This document shows, piece by piece, positions 24,572 through 35,682 of a DNA stretch of 64,000 nt (positions within the stretch are counted from its first letter, which is position 1; each line of letters opens with the position of its first letter). The DNA is from Magnetospirillum sp. (GTDB taxonomy: Bacteria > Pseudomonadota > Alphaproteobacteria > Rhodospirillales > Magnetospirillaceae), in assembly GCA_024707145.1 (NCBI GenBank), contig JANQAI010000011.1, positions 1,178,001-1,242,000 on the forward strand, read 5' to 3'. A model generated the notes under the pieces. That model saw only the letters and a list, made by a program, of their open reading frames with translations, did not search any database and was not told where the DNA came from. Position numbers and translations under genes: made by a program.

Positions 24572-25865
24572 TCAGTTCACCACAGCGCGTACGGCGAAGG
24601 TCGCCCCGCCCAGCGCGCCGGTGTAGATGGAATCCGGGTTGATGTTGATCTGCACGTCGCCGTAATTCTCTTTGATCAGCTTGCGCAGCTCGCGCACCGC
24701 CGCCTCGTTCTTGGCGACGCCGCCGGTGAAGGTGAACTGGTCCTTCACCCCGCCGGCCCGCGACAGGATGGACATGGCGCGCAGGATGATGGCGCGGTGC
24801 AGGCCGGCCAGGATGTCCTCGCGCTTCTCGCCCAGCGCCAGACGGTCGCGCAGGCTCGGCGCCGGCGAACACCGTGCAGGTGGAGTTGATGCGCACCTGC
24901 TTGTTGGACTGCATGGCCAGCGGCCCCAGTTCGTGCAGGCCCATGTTCATCTCGTCGGCGATGTAGCCGAGATAGCGGCCGCAGCCTGCGGCGCAACGGT
25001 CGTTCATCTGAAAGTTCTCGACGATGCCGGCGGGATCCACCTGGATGCCCTTGGTGTCCTGGCCGCCGATGTCCAGCACCGTGCGGGTGTCGGGATACAT
25101 CATGTGGGCGCCCAGGCCGTGGCACAGGATTTCCGAGCGGATGTGCTCCTTGGGGAACGGCAGCCGCACGCGACCATAGCCGGTGCCGACCACGTAGGTC
25201 TCCTCCAGCGGGATGGCGAGGGCGTCGCGCACCGGCTTGGCGATCAGGCTGGAGTCCATGGAACCCTGCTCCAGGGCGCGGATGAACTTGCCCTCCATGT
25301 CGCCGGCCGGGGGCCGGTTCTCCACCTCGATGATGGACTTGTCGTAGACGTTGAGGATCAGGTCGAAGCCCAGCCCGGCCTCGCGGCACACCGCCTCGCC
25401 CAGGTGCATGAAGTCCGAGCCGGCAAGGTCGCGGAAAAAGTCCGACTTGCGCTTGGCGCCGGGGGCGAACTGCTTGGCCGAGTGGGCCCGCAGGCGCTTG
25501 AACACCTCCTCCAGCACCTCGATCACCGCCCGCTCGCGACCGGCGAAGCGCGGTCCCTTGATGTTGCCGATGCAGGTGCGCTCCAGGTCCTCCAACTGCT
25601 CCAGGAACTGGACGTGGCGGAAGTTGCGCTCCAGATCGGCCAGGATGTCGTCCACCTTGCCGGCCACCTCGGGCACCGTGCCCAGGCTGCGGCGGAACAG
25701 GGTCAGGCGGGTGTCGATCAAGGCCTCCTGCTTGGAGACGGCCGCCGCGGTGTCGTAGTTGGAGCGGGAATTGGTGATGCCCCGCCCGAGGACCTGCTGG
25801 TTCTCGTCCATCACCACCGCCTTGGTGGTGGTGGAACCGAGATCGATGCCGATGAAACAACGCAT
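24572..25865 (-). pseudogene. bcrA: Benzoyl-CoA reductase subunit A, frameshifted at 24851-24857
   Basis: [23 protein letters not shown]...[38 protein letters not shown]-terminus ([34 protein letters not shown]) in ORF 24572..24775. Removing one C restores the frame. Confidence 0.88.
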
Positions 25866-25879
25866 GGTACGGCCCTCCC

Positions 25880-27163
25880 TTACGCGGCCTTGGACGCGCC
25901 GCGGCGCTTCTGCTCGATCATCTGGAAATAGCTTTCCAGGCGGTTCTTGACGTTGGCGGCCGAGAAGTAGCGGGGATCGACCAGATCGGTCTCGATGAAG
26001 GCGCCGGGCTTGCCGGTGCGCCGCTCCACTTCCTTCATCATCATCAGCTGGCCGGCCGAGAAGCTGTTGCAGCTCTTGATGGAATTGATCAGCAGTCCAT
26101 CGGCCTGGTACTCCTCGACATACTTGGCCAGGATGTCGACGCGGGTCGGCAGGTTGCGGTTGGTGTAGCAACCCAGGCAATAATCGGCCAGGGATTCCAA
26201 CGGGTTGTCGGGGTCGTGGCGGAAACCCAGGTCGTACATGCCGCCGACCTTGGTGTAGCTGGACGCCACCACCACCGCGCCCTCGTCATAGAACATCTTC
26301 CAGAATTCGCGGAAGTTGGTCCAGTTGGGCGGGCCTTCCACCACCAGCCGGTACTTCTGGTCGTTGAAATTGCCCCCCTCGGGAGTCACCGGCCCCTGCC
26401 CGGCATCGATGCGCGCCTGCACTTCCTTGCGCAGCGCCTGGTAATAGGCGATGGCGTCGGGCGTGCCGCGGAAGGCGGTGAAGATGGGGCCGATGTAGTA
26501 GACGCCACCGAAATAGGCGTCGATGGGCGAGGGCTTGTGCTTGCCCTGCTCCAGTACCCACACCAGGTCGTCCTCGGCCCTGGCCGAGTTGCGCAGCGCC
26601 TCGCGCAGACGGTCGATGTCGAACTTCACCCCCGAGACCTGCTCAAGGCCGGGAATGACGACCTCCTTCAACTGCTTGACGATGTAGTCGCGCATGTTCC
26701 TGGTGGAATGGCCGTCGCCCTCATAGGGCACGTGCAGCATGAGCGTCGGGCACTTGTACTGCTCGCGCAGCAGCTCGAACCATTTCATGAAGGTGTAGCA
26801 GCCGGTATAGGACAGCAGCAGCACGTCGGGCTCGGGGAACGGCTTGCCGTTGGGGGCGACGTTGCCCTTGCCCATCATGCCGATGTCGGCCTTCACATAG
26901 GTGCAGACGTCCTCGGAATGGCCGGACTTCTCGGCTTCCATGATGTAGGTGCCCGACACCTTGCGCATGCCGTTCTGGATGGCGTTGATCTCGGGCAGGT
27001 TGTTGACGATGCCGAAGCACTGCAGCAGTTCGTTGAGGTTGCCGGGCACGAAGGTGGACGACACCTTGCGGCCGGTTTCATGCTTCGAGGTGATCGCGTC
27101 GTAGTTCCGCGCGATCATCTCCTTCTGCAGGAGCATGGACGGCTCCTTGACGATATCGCTCAT
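25880..27163 (-). CDS. bcrB: Benzoyl-CoA reductase subunit B
   Basis: [65 protein letters not shown]; HgdB/BcrBC family and operon context. Confidence 0.93.
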   Translation of the reverse strand: MSDIVKEPSMLLQKEMIARNYDAITSKHETGRKVSSTFVPGNLNELLQCFGIVNNLPEINAIQNGMRKVSGTYIMEAEKSGHSEDVCTYVKADIGMMGKGNVAPNGKPFPEPDVLLLSYTGCYTFMKWFELLREQYKCPTLMLHVPYEGDGHSTRNMRDYIVKQLKEVVIPGLEQVSGVKFDIDRLREALRNSARAEDDLVWVLEQGKHKPSPIDAYFGGVYYIGPIFTAFRGTPDAIAYYQALRKEVQARIDAGQGPVTPEGGNFNDQKYRLVVEGPPNWTNFREFWKMFYDEGAVVVASSYTKVGGMYDLGFRHDPDNPLESLADYCLGCYTNRNLPTRVDILAKYVEEYQADGLLINSIKSCNSFSAGQLMMMKEVERRTGKPGAFIETDLVDPRYFSAANVKNRLESYFQMIEQKRRGASKAA

Positions 27164-27166
27164 GGC

Positions 27167-28331
27167 TCAGGCTCCACAGCTTGATGGAATCGGCGAAGGT
27201 GCCGGCCTGCTCGCGGATGGGCTGCATCTGGCCGGAATTCTCGGCGTACTTGAAGGCGATGTAGGGGATGCCGGCATCGCTCAGCCGGTGGCAGATCATG
27301 GGACGGTCCAGCAGGGCCGGGTCGCAGAAGCTCGGGGTGGCGTAGATGACGCCTTCGGCCCCCGCCTTGCGGATCTGCTCGATGTGGAACTTGCCCTTGT
27401 CCTCCTCCTTCGGCACGTACTTGCACGAGGTTTCCACCGAATGGCGGATATAGGCGGTGGCCAGGGCCTCCAGCGGATCGCCCTCGGTCGCCACATCGGC
27501 GGTGAGGAAGCGATTGACCAGCGCGTAATCGTCCTCGACCACGTAGCAGCCGGCCATCTCGATGGACTTGATGAGATTGAGCGGCGGCTGTTCGCAGAAC
27601 GAGCCGTAGATGGCGACGCGCACGTTGTCGCGCTTGGGCCGTTCCTCGGCCTCGGCGGCGGACAGGTAAGCAGCCAGCAGGCGCGAATGCTCCTCCACGT
27701 CCATCATCAGCCCGGCCCGCATCAGCAGGTAGACCTCCGACGTGGGCGCTTTCCAGGGGGCGCGGGCGCGGAAGGCGTAGACCTCGCGCACCAGCCGGCG
27801 GTTCTCGTTGTAGAGCGCGATGGAGCGGCGGATGTCGTCATCGGCGATCTTGCGCCCGGTCAACTGCTCCAGCCCCTCGCGCAGTTCCTGCAACTCGACG
27901 GTGTAATAGCTGCCGCCAATGGCCGGGTCGAAATTCTGCGGCGTGTCGAAGAACTTGGACCAGACGTCGGGGAACATCAGCTTCCACATGCCCGACAGGT
28001 TGCGGATCACGTCGCAGACAAAGGGAAAGATCATGCCGTCGACGAAGTCCAGCCGGCGGGTCACCCCCAGTTCAATGGTGGAGCGCGGAATGCGGCAGAT
28101 GTAGCTCTGGTAATAGGCGTCGCCGTGGATGACCTCCATCTGGTCGCCGCCGCCGAACAGGCCCAGCGGCAGGCAGCCGGCGGCGTGGATCAGCTCCAGC
28201 GGCGCATAGACCGGCATGAAGCCGACCACCTTGCGGCCCGGCTTGGCCGCTTTCCAGGCACGGGCGGCGGTGAAGTCCAGGTCCTCGAACAGGGCCTGGC
28301 AATGGGAAACGATGTCAGCGGTGGTGGTCAT
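27167..28331 (-). CDS. bcrC: Benzoyl-CoA reductase subunit C; ORF runs into bcrB unless one C is removed at 27168-27174
   Basis: GRKVVGFMPVYAPLELIHAAGCLPLGLFGGGDQMEVIHGDAYYQSYICRIPRSTIELG; ORF track end is 27078, overlapping bcrB by 86 bp. Confidence 0.9.
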
Positions 28332-28334
28332 GGC

Positions 28335-29105
28335 TCAGCGGCCCTCCCATTTGGCCGGACGCTTGTCGAGGAAGGCCGTCAGTCCTTCGACGGCGTCGTG
28401 GGTCGACATCAGTCCGGTCAGGTAAAGTTTCTCGGCGAAGGCGAGCTTCTGGCGCACCCGCTCGACCATGTCGAAGCGGGTGGCATGCACGGCGTAGCGC
28501 AGCGACGATGGGCTGTGGGGCGCCAGCGATTGGTCGAACCAGGCCAGCGCGGCGGCCTCGGGGTCTGGCGACAGCTGATGCACCAGCCCCAGGCGCCACG
28601 CCTCCTCGCCGGAGACCGGCTGGCCGGAGAACAGGATGGCCTCGGCAGCACCGCGCGGCATGCGCTCGGGCAGCAGGCACGACGCCGGCGGCGCGAACAC
28701 CGCCAGTTGAATTTCCGGCTGGCCGAACCGCGCGTCGGGAGTGGCGAAGATCAGGTTGCCGGCGATGGCCACCTCCATGCCGCCGCCCAGGCACTGGCCG
28801 CGCACCGCCACCAGGATGGGAACGGGGAACCCCACCATGGCCAGGATCAGCGCATTGAAGCTGCGCAACATGGTGTCGAACTGGCCGGGCAGATGTTCCT
28901 GGACGCTGGCGCCGAAGCTGAAATGCGGGCCTTCGTGGTCGATCAACACCGCCAGCAGCGCGCGGTCGTTTGCGTTTTCGGTCAGCGCCTCGGTCAGCGC
29001 CGCGATCATGGCGGCATCCACGATATTGGCCTTGGGCCGGGCCAGGCGCAGGCGCAGAAGCTTGCCGTCCCTGTCCCGCCAGACTTTGAGCGGCTGGTCG
29101 TTCAT
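28335..29105 (-). CDS. dch: Cyclohexa-1,5-dienecarbonyl-CoA hydratase
   Basis: Crotonase fold (LIDHEGPHFSFGASVQEHLPGQFDTMLRSFNALILAM..VAVRGQCLGGGMEVA); located between oah and bcrC. Confidence 0.9.
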   Translation of the reverse strand: MNDQPLKVWRDRDGKLLRLRLARPKANIVDAAMIAALTEALTENANDRALLAVLIDHEGPHFSFGASVQEHLPGQFDTMLRSFNALILAMVGFPVPILVAVRGQCLGGGMEVAIAGNLIFATPDARFGQPEIQLAVFAPPASCLLPERMPRGAAEAILFSGQPVSGEEAWRLGLVHQLSPDPEAAALAWFDQSLAPHSPSSLRYAVHATRFDMVERVRQKLAFAEKLYLTGLMSTHDAVEGLTAFLDKRPAKWEGR

Positions 29106-30238
29106 CGCCCGGCCCTCGCCTTGGGCAGTAAGCTCTCGGTCAGCTCGGGCGTCCACGGGGCGCCGGCCGCCAAGGCCTGGCGCAGGCCGATGAAGTCGAT
29201 CTCGCGGTCTTCCTTGGTGCCCTCGTTGAAGGCGCGGAAGCCGGCGCGCGCCTCGGTCATCATGTTGAGCGCCAGCCAGGAACGGCTGTTCTCCTTGTTG
29301 GCGTTCCAGGCGTCGATCTTGGGCTTGCGCAGTTCCTCCACCGTCTTGGTGAAGCAATCGGGGAAGGTCAGCAGGATCTTGGCGCACAGTTCCTCGACCT
29401 TGGCGTCCAGCAGCGACAGGTCCACCGTGCCCTGCTTCAACACCTCCCTGGCCGCCGCCGCCTCGGCGCCGGTCTTGGGCTCGCCCAGCACGATGCGGCC
29501 GTATTCGTCGAGATAGCGGTCGGTCACCACCAGCGGATTGGCAACGAAGCGGCCATCCACCTTCAGGGCCGGCACGATGTCGGCGATCATGCCCAGGCGG
29601 TAGGCCTTGTGGGCCGACCACGGCTCGCACAACGAGCCCGACACCATGGACATCTCGCAGCCGATCATCACCGGCAGGAAATCGGTGGCGCCGCCGATGG
29701 GGGCCGAGCCATGCTTGGGGCCGGCTTGGCCGAAGCGGGCCAGGTCCTGGGCGACGGTGAAGTCGCAGGCCATGCCGATCTCCTGGCCGCCGCCGATGCG
29801 CATGCCGTTGACCCGGCAGACCACCGGCTTGTCGCAGCCCAGGATGGCCGACACCATGTCGTTGAACAGCCGCATGTACTGCCGGTATTCCTGTGGGTTG
29901 CCGGCGTAGTACTCGGCGTATTCCTTGGTGTTGCCGCCGGTGCAGAAGGCCTTGTCGCCGGCGCCGGTGAACACCACCGCCACCACGTCCCGCGCATTGG
30001 AGGCGGCACGGAAGGCCAGGATCACCCCCTTGACCATCTCGGTGGTGTAGGAATTGAACTGGGCCTGGTTGTCCAACGTGATCCAGGCGTTGTAGAGGCC
30101 GGGAACCACTTCGCCGCCGGGGGTGCGGGCCGGGCGCTTCTCATAGACCACGCCGGGCGCCACGATGTCGGGAAGATTGTGGTCCTTCAGACCAGCCGGC
30201 CGGGTAGCCTTGACGATGGTTGCGGTGTCCGCGGTCAT
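29102..30238 (-). CDS. oah: 6-oxocyclohex-1-ene-1-carbonyl-CoA hydrolase
   Basis: LPDIVAPGVVYEKRPARTPGGEVVPGLYNAWITLDNQAQFNSYTTEMVKG...AFCTGGNTKEYAEYYAGNPQEYRQYMRLFNDMV; operon context. Confidence 0.93.
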   Translation of the reverse strand: MTADTATIVKATRPAGLKDHNLPDIVAPGVVYEKRPARTPGGEVVPGLYNAWITLDNQAQFNSYTTEMVKGVILAFRAASNARDVVAVVFTGAGDKAFCTGGNTKEYAEYYAGNPQEYRQYMRLFNDMVSAILGCDKPVVCRVNGMRIGGGQEIGMACDFTVAQDLARFGQAGPKHGSAPIGGATDFLPVMIGCEMSMVSGSLCEPWSAHKAYRLGMIADIVPALKVDGRFVANPLVVTDRYLDEYGRIVLGEPKTGAEAAAAREVLKQGTVDLSLLDAKVEELCAKILLTFPDCFTKTVEELRKPKIDAWNANKENSRSWLALNMMTEARAGFRAFNEGTKEDREIDFIGLRQALAAGAPWTPELTESLLPKARAGR

Positions 30239-30275
30239 TTCATCCCTCTCTTCGTTTTGTGTTCGTCGGCGCGGG

Positions 30276-31343
30276 TCAGGGCACCAGGACGGCCCGGCGC
30301 GCCAGCTTGTGGGCATGGGCGTCGGCGAAGACCTGGTTGATGCTGTCCAAGGGGTGGCGCTCGACGAAGGCGGCCAGTTCCACCTTGCCGTCGAGCACCA
30401 GGGACAGGGCGCCGGAATACAACTCGGGCGGACAGCCCCAATTGCCCAGCGCACGGGCGTGGAAGGCCATCAGGTTGGACAGCCGCACCTCCACCTTGTC
30501 CATGGTGAAGCCGACCACCGCCAGGGTGGCGCCGTGAACCAGCAGGTTCCAGGCGGTGCCCTGGCCGGCGGCGGTGCCCGAACATTCGAAGATCACCCAT
30601 TCGCGGGCGGGCAGGCCGCGCTCCTTGGCGAAGGCGGCGATCTCCTTCTTCAAGGTCTTGGGATCGGCGGTGCGGACGTTGATGGTCTTGGCGGCGCCGA
30701 AGCGGCCGATGGCCGCCAGCTTGGCGTCATCGACGTCGAGGGCGACCACCGTGCCGCCGAAGGCGGCGGCGATCTGCACGCAATAACCGCCGACGCCGCC
30801 GGCGCCGATGACCACGCACAGGGTGTCCGGGGTCACGCCGGCCTGGACCACCGCCTGATAAGGCGTGGTGACGGCGTCGGCCACCACCGAGACGTCGGCC
30901 AGCGTCAGCCCGGCGGCCGCCAGACGGGTCTCGTCCACCGGGCACAGGCCGGCGGCGGGCACGGTGATGTGGGTGGCGAAACCGCCCTCGATGTCGTTGC
31001 CGGGCATGGCCTGGGCGGCGCAGATGGTGCCCTTGCCGCGCCGGCACTGGTCGCATTCGCCGCAAGGGATGACCGCCGGCACGATCACCGCCCGGCCCAG
31101 CCAGGATTCGGCACCGGTACCGGCGGCGGTGACCCGGCCGCTGATCTCATGGCCCAGGGTCAGCGGCAGCGGCCGGTTGGTGCGCACGCCATCGTAGAAA
31201 TAGCCCAGGTCGGTGTGGCAGACGCCGCAGCCGGCGACCTCGACCACCACTTGGCCGGCTGCCGGTTCCGTCAGCGCCAGGGCCTCGCGGACCATGGGAC
31301 CGCCGATTGCGGTCATCACCCATCTGTACGGAGCCTTGGACAT
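30276..31343 (-). CDS. had: 6-hydroxycyclohex-1-ene-1-carbonyl-CoA dehydrogenase
   Basis: Zn-dependent MDR ([49 protein letters not shown]); first gene of the operon. Confidence 0.92.
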   Translation of the reverse strand: MSKAPYRWVMTAIGGPMVREALALTEPAAGQVVVEVAGCGVCHTDLGYFYDGVRTNRPLPLTLGHEISGRVTAAGTGAESWLGRAVIVPAVIPCGECDQCRRGKGTICAAQAMPGNDIEGGFATHITVPAAGLCPVDETRLAAAGLTLADVSVVADAVTTPYQAVVQAGVTPDTLCVVIGAGGVGGYCVQIAAAFGGTVVALDVDDAKLAAIGRFGAAKTINVRTADPKTLKKEIAAFAKERGLPAREWVIFECSGTAAGQGTAWNLLVHGATLAVVGFTMDKVEVRLSNLMAFHARALGNWGCPPELYSGALSLVLDGKVELAAFVERHPLDSINQVFADAHAHKLARRAVLVP

Positions 31344-31387
31344 CCCCTCTCCTCCCGTTGGTCCGCCATCGTCGGAGGCGGTGTTTA

Positions 31388-31411
31388 ATTATGGTATTGA
31401 CGTACCATAAT
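31388..31411. promoter_or_regulatory. Perfect palindrome ATTATGGTA-TTGACG-TACCATAAT upstream of had-oah-dch-bcrCBAD
   Basis: 9-bp perfect arms, 45 bp upstream of had start. Confidence 0.75.
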
Positions 31412-31559
31412 GCTAAAATTGCGGTCAAGAGACTTTTATCGACGTGCCAAGATCCCCCGCCAATGGCCCTGGCGCCCCCTCTTGACGGAGGCATGGGCAT
31501 CGTGGCAAGGATTAATGCATTAGCGTACTTTTATACCTTTTTAGAAGGAGGACTGGAGC

Positions 31560-31952
31560 ATGGCCGCGACGTCCATCGTCGAGGGCGCCGCCCTGGCCGA
31601 CGTGGAGCAGTTGGTCCAGCGCTGTTGCTGCCTGGCCGAGCGGGCCCGCTCGATCGCGGAAACCATGGAGTTCCTGCTCGACATGGACGCCGTGCCGCTC
31701 CGGGGCATGTTGGCGGCCGAGCCTGGCCGGGGCCGGCGAGGCGCTGACCGCCTGTCTGCTCTGGCTGCAAGGGCTGGTGGAGGCGCTGCACGGCAGGGAC
31801 GTCCAGCCGCTCCCGCCGCTGCCGAAGACATTTGCCCCCTGGCGCGCGGCGGCCCCACCAGCCCGCTGGCCGGCGACCTCAAGATCCTGATCGACGATTT
31901 GGCCCGGCTGGAACAGTGCTTCACCGTCCCCCCTGCCGAAAGCGGGGCATGA
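31560..31952 (+). pseudogene. Unknown small helical protein; two compensating indels inferred (31719-31725 and about 31853)
   Basis: Good RBS (agaaggagg) before ATG 31560. Corrected product: MAATSIVEGAALADVEQLVQRCCCLAERARSIAETMEFLLDMDAVPLRGMLAAELAGAGEALTACLLWLQGLVEALHGRDVQPLPPLPKTFAPWRAAAPTSPLAGDLKILIDDLARLEQCFTVPPAESGA. Confidence 0.55.
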
Positions 31953-31965
31953 CAAGGAGTTGGCG

Positions 31966-32777
31966 ATGCAGGACATATTGCTTCACCTGGACGGCGGCCC
32001 CCGCACCCCCTGCTGTGCGACATCGCACTCGGATTGGCCCGCCGTTTCGACGCCCGGCTGACCGCCCTGTTCGCCAAGGCCGAGCCCTCGCGCGCGAACG
32101 CGCTGTCACGCCGGCCCAGCCGCCATCTCGCGGCGGCGGCGGACCACAGCCGTGCCGTCTTTGACACCCTGGCGGCGCAAAGCGGAGTGACGGCCCAATG
32201 GTGGCAGCTGACCCACGGTTCGCCCAGCCACGTGGTATCGGAAACCGTTTTCTGCAGCCGCTACGCCGATCTGGTGATCATGGGCCAGGCCGGCGAAGAG
32301 AACGCGACGCCACCCGAGTTGGCCGAGACGGTGGTGCTGCAATCGGGCCGCCCGGCCTTGGTGATCCCCCGCGCCGGTACTTTCCCATCCATCGGCGACA
32401 CCGTGGCGGTGGCATGGAACGCCAGTCGCGAGGCGTCACGCGCCGTGCACGACGCCCTGCCTTTCCTGCGCACCGCCCGCGCAGTCAAGCTGCTGACCAT
32501 CCACGGCAAGGCCGACTACGCCCTGGTGCCCGACGATTCTCCTCCGGTGGACTTGGCGGGCCATCTGCGCCGCTGGGGCGTCCCCGCCGCCGACGAGCAT
32601 CTGGTGCGCGAGGATGTCGGCAAGATGGACCTGCTGTTGTCCCAGGCCTGCGACATGGGAGCCGACCTATTGGTGATGGGGGCTCACGGCCACCATGGCA
32701 ACTTCTCCCTGTTCCACAGTTCGGCCACCCAATTCATGCTGGACCACATGACCCTGCCCATCCTGCTGTCCCATTGA
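31966..32777 (+). pseudogene. Universal stress protein (UspA) family, frameshifted near 32010
   Basis: MQDILLHLDGGPRTP / LLCDIALGLARRFDARL.. with the same layout as the intact paralog at 51158; a C appears missing from a C run. Confidence 0.82.
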
Positions 32778-32785
32778 TGGAACGC

Positions 32786-33379
32786 TCAGCAATCCTCGGG
32801 CCAGAAGGCCGTGATATCCAGCGGCCGGCGGCCCGGTTCAGCCTCGGCCAGGGGCGCACATGGGCGCAGGGTCAGCCGGCTGCGCCCGGCCAGACGCTGG
32901 TAAGCCAGCGTCCCTTTATCCTTCCAGGCGATGTCTGCCTCCGACAGCTCTCGCACCAGCCGGGCCGGCACGCCTGCCGCCAGATGGCGGGGAGGAACGA
33001 CGAAGCCGCTGGGGATGAAGGCCATGGCCGCCACCATGGCACTTTCGCCGATGGTCGCGCGGTCGAACACCACCGCATTGATGCCGATCAGGGCGTTGGC
33101 GCCCACGGTGCAGGCGTGGACCACGGCGCCGTGGCCGATATGCCCTCCGGCGTCGACCACCGTGTCCAGGCCGGGTGTCCCGTGCAGCACGGCGTTGTCC
33201 TGCACGTTGCACCCCGGCCCCAGCACCACCGCCGAGAAGTCGCCGCGCAGGCTGGCGCCCGGCCCGATATAGCAATCGGGACCGATGCGCACGTCGCCGA
33301 TCAGCACGGCGTCGGGGTGGACGAAGGCCTGCGGATGGACCACCGGCACCACGCCTTCGAATTCATAGATCGCCATCAT
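32786..33379 (-). CDS. Gamma-carbonic-anhydrase/PaaY-like hexapeptide-repeat protein
   Basis: VHPDAVLIGDVRIGPDCYIGPGASLRGDFSAVVLGPGCNVQDNAVLHGTPG..HIGHGAVVHACTVG. Confidence 0.88.
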   Translation of the reverse strand: MMAIYEFEGVVPVVHPQAFVHPDAVLIGDVRIGPDCYIGPGASLRGDFSAVVLGPGCNVQDNAVLHGTPGLDTVVDAGGHIGHGAVVHACTVGANALIGINAVVFDRATIGESAMVAAMAFIPSGFVVPPRHLAAGVPARLVRELSEADIAWKDKGTLAYQRLAGRSRLTLRPCAPLAEAEPGRRPLDITAFWPEDC

Positions 33380-33399
33380 GTCTCCTGGAGGGCACGGCC

Positions 33400-34398
33400 A
33401 TGACCGAAATGCGGGAGGGGCCGTCCCCGGCCACCGTCATCGAAGTGAGCGAGGGTATCCTGTGGGCGCGCATGCCCCTGCCTTTCGCCCTCGACCACGT
33501 GAACCTGTGGCTGCTGCGCGACGGCGACGGCTGGGCCGTGGTGGACACCGGCATGGGAGACGACCGCACCAAGGCGCTGTGGGAAGGCCTGTTGGCCGGA
33601 CCGCTGGAAGACCGGCCGCTCACCCGGGTGATCAGCACCCACTTCCATCCCGACCATATGGGGCTGGCGGGCTGGCTGTGCCCGCGCTTCGGCATCCCAC
33701 TGACCGCCACCCAGGGTGAATGGAGCGCCGGCCGCCTGGACTGGCTGGACGAGGATCACCGCCATCTGCGGGATCATTACCGCAAGGCCGGCTGCGACGA
33801 TGCGTTCCTCCTCCGGGTCGGCAACACCTATCGTCCTCGCGTCGTGCCGATCCCGCCCTCCTTCAGCCGTATCGCCGATGGCGAGCGTTTGGCCATAGGT
33901 GGCCGCGAATGGGTGGTAATGACCTTTGGCGGCCATTCCCCCGAGCATGCCTGCCTGTGGTGCCCGCAGGCCGGCGTGCTGATCGCCGGCGATCAGATGC
34001 TGCCCCGCATCAGCCCGACCGTAGGCGTGTGGCCCCGCGAGCCGGACGCTGAACCGCTGTCGCGGTTCCTCGCCGGCCTCGAGCGCCTGCAGGCGCTGCC
34101 CGCTTCCACCTTGGTGCTGCCATCGCACGACTGGCCGTTCGCCACCCTGCACCAGCGTTGCGCTCAGTTGCGGATCCACCACATCAAGCGTCTGCGCCAG
34201 ACTCGCGCCTGCTGTGCCCGGCCGGCCACCGCCAGCCAGGTTCTGGCCACCTTGTTCCCCCGCCCGCTGGACGACCATCAGACCACCTTCGCCGTGGCAG
34301 AAACCCTGGCTCATCTCAACCACCTCGTCGGTACCGGGGAACTCCGCCGCGTCGGCCACGGCCAGGACGATGCCCCCTGGTCATTCGCGGCGAGTTGA
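33400..34398 (+). CDS. Metallo-beta-lactamase-fold hydrolase
   Basis: VISTHFHPDHMGLAGWL; ATG 33400 in frame with ORF 33175..34398. Confidence 0.88.
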   Translation: MTEMREGPSPATVIEVSEGILWARMPLPFALDHVNLWLLRDGDGWAVVDTGMGDDRTKALWEGLLAGPLEDRPLTRVISTHFHPDHMGLAGWLCPRFGIPLTATQGEWSAGRLDWLDEDHRHLRDHYRKAGCDDAFLLRVGNTYRPRVVPIPPSFSRIADGERLAIGGREWVVMTFGGHSPEHACLWCPQAGVLIAGDQMLPRISPTVGVWPREPDAEPLSRFLAGLERLQALPASTLVLPSHDWPFATLHQRCAQLRIHHIKRLRQTRACCARPATASQVLATLFPRPLDDHQTTFAVAETLAHLNHLVGTGELRRVGHGQDDAPWSFAAS

Positions 34399-34511
34399 GG
34401 GGCGAAAGGCCACGTCGGCGGCGGCACGGCGTTTCGCCGCACAAAGCCATGGCACTCCTCCGTTCACGCTCCTCTAAAGGCTATGAGCGCAAAGTGAACT
34501 GCCGTCAACGG

Positions 34512-34535
34512 ATTATGGTACCGCTTTACCATTTA
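34512..34535. promoter_or_regulatory. Palindrome ATTATGGTA-CCGCTT-TACCATTTA
   Basis: Same GGTA-N6-TACC core and flanks as the element at 31388. Confidence 0.55.
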
Positions 34536-34833
34536 CTCCTGGCCACCGTGGGCGCCTGAAAAAGGTGGCTCGGCCAAGAGGAACGCGGCAACGGCGGCAC
34601 TTCGGTTCCAATGCAGGGCCACGGCGACATTGGCGTAGAGTTGCAGCGATCCTCACAGTCGCGGCCATCACATTTGCCTCAGGCGTGATTGTCGCGGTCA
34701 GCATGCGTGAGCGCCGAGGAGAAGCCGCTCCGGTATGAGCAAGGGTTCGCGCAGAGTTTGTTTCTGACCGGCAGGCACATTCACACCTACCCATCATGGG
34801 CCGGTGGAGCTACCCGTCGGCGCGATATGGCCA

Positions 34834-35394
34834 TCAGCACGTAGAAGCAAGGCCGCGGCCCGCAGAGCCGTCGGCCTCTGCACCGGGTGCCGGGGATCCT
34901 CGGCGCGGTACGGCGGATACCGATTCTAAATCGAGCAGATAGCGCTTGGCCTCGATACCGCCGGCGAAGCCCGTCAACGCGCCGGAAGCGCCTATCACCC
35001 GATGACAGGGGGCAATGATCGAGATCGGGTTGCGGCCATTAGCGGCACCGACGGCACGCACGGCGGCAGGATGGCCGATCTGGCGCGCGATCTGGCCGTA
35101 GCTGCGGGTCTCGCCGTAGGGGATGGTCAGCAGCGCCTGCCAGACCATCGTCTGGAACGGGGTACCGGCAAATGCGAGCGGAATCTCGAAGACCTTGCGC
35201 TCCCCCAGGAAATATTCGGTCAGCTGCTGCTCAGCCGAGACAAGCATGGCGTGACGAGTATCTTCCGCCAGGGAGCCAAGACGAACTCGGCGCGGGCTGT
35301 CGTTCTCCCACAGGATCGCGGCCAGACCTGCATCATTGCCGACCAGTTTCAGCCGGCCGACAGGCGATCTGATCCATTTGAAGACGAGGTTCAT
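34834..35394 (-). CDS. ogt: Methylated-DNA--protein-cysteine methyltransferase
   Basis: FQTMVWQALLTIPYGETRSYGQIARQIGHPAAVRAVGAANGRNPISIIAPCHRVIG active-site motif. Confidence 0.92.
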   Translation of the reverse strand: MNLVFKWIRSPVGRLKLVGNDAGLAAILWENDSPRRVRLGSLAEDTRHAMLVSAEQQLTEYFLGERKVFEIPLAFAGTPFQTMVWQALLTIPYGETRSYGQIARQIGHPAAVRAVGAANGRNPISIIAPCHRVIGASGALTGFAGGIEAKRYLLDLESVSAVPRRGSPAPGAEADGSAGRGLASTC

Positions 35395-35682
35395 GGCGGT
35401 ATTCCTGGTACGTCACGTCCCGATGATGTCATTCCGGCCCGTTTGTCCGGTCGCGTCAACTATCAAGGACCTGGCGCCCCCCGGCCCCCGGCTTGACCGG
35501 GCTGGGTCCGGGCCAGCCCGAAACCACCCTTGAGCTCTTGCCCGGACCGAGGAAGTCCATCTTGCCGATATCGACGCCCTCATGGCGGAGGGAGGCGCGT
35601 GTCCAAACGGCGGCTTAAAAGCGAGGAGATGCATCGCGGCTGAGCGGCAGTGGCGGTTCTCAACGCGCCCCCGCTCCACCGG

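Noticed and set aside
34513-34797. 94-aa minus ORF
   Set aside because: Arg/Ala-rich with no domain or RBS support; region looks non-coding.
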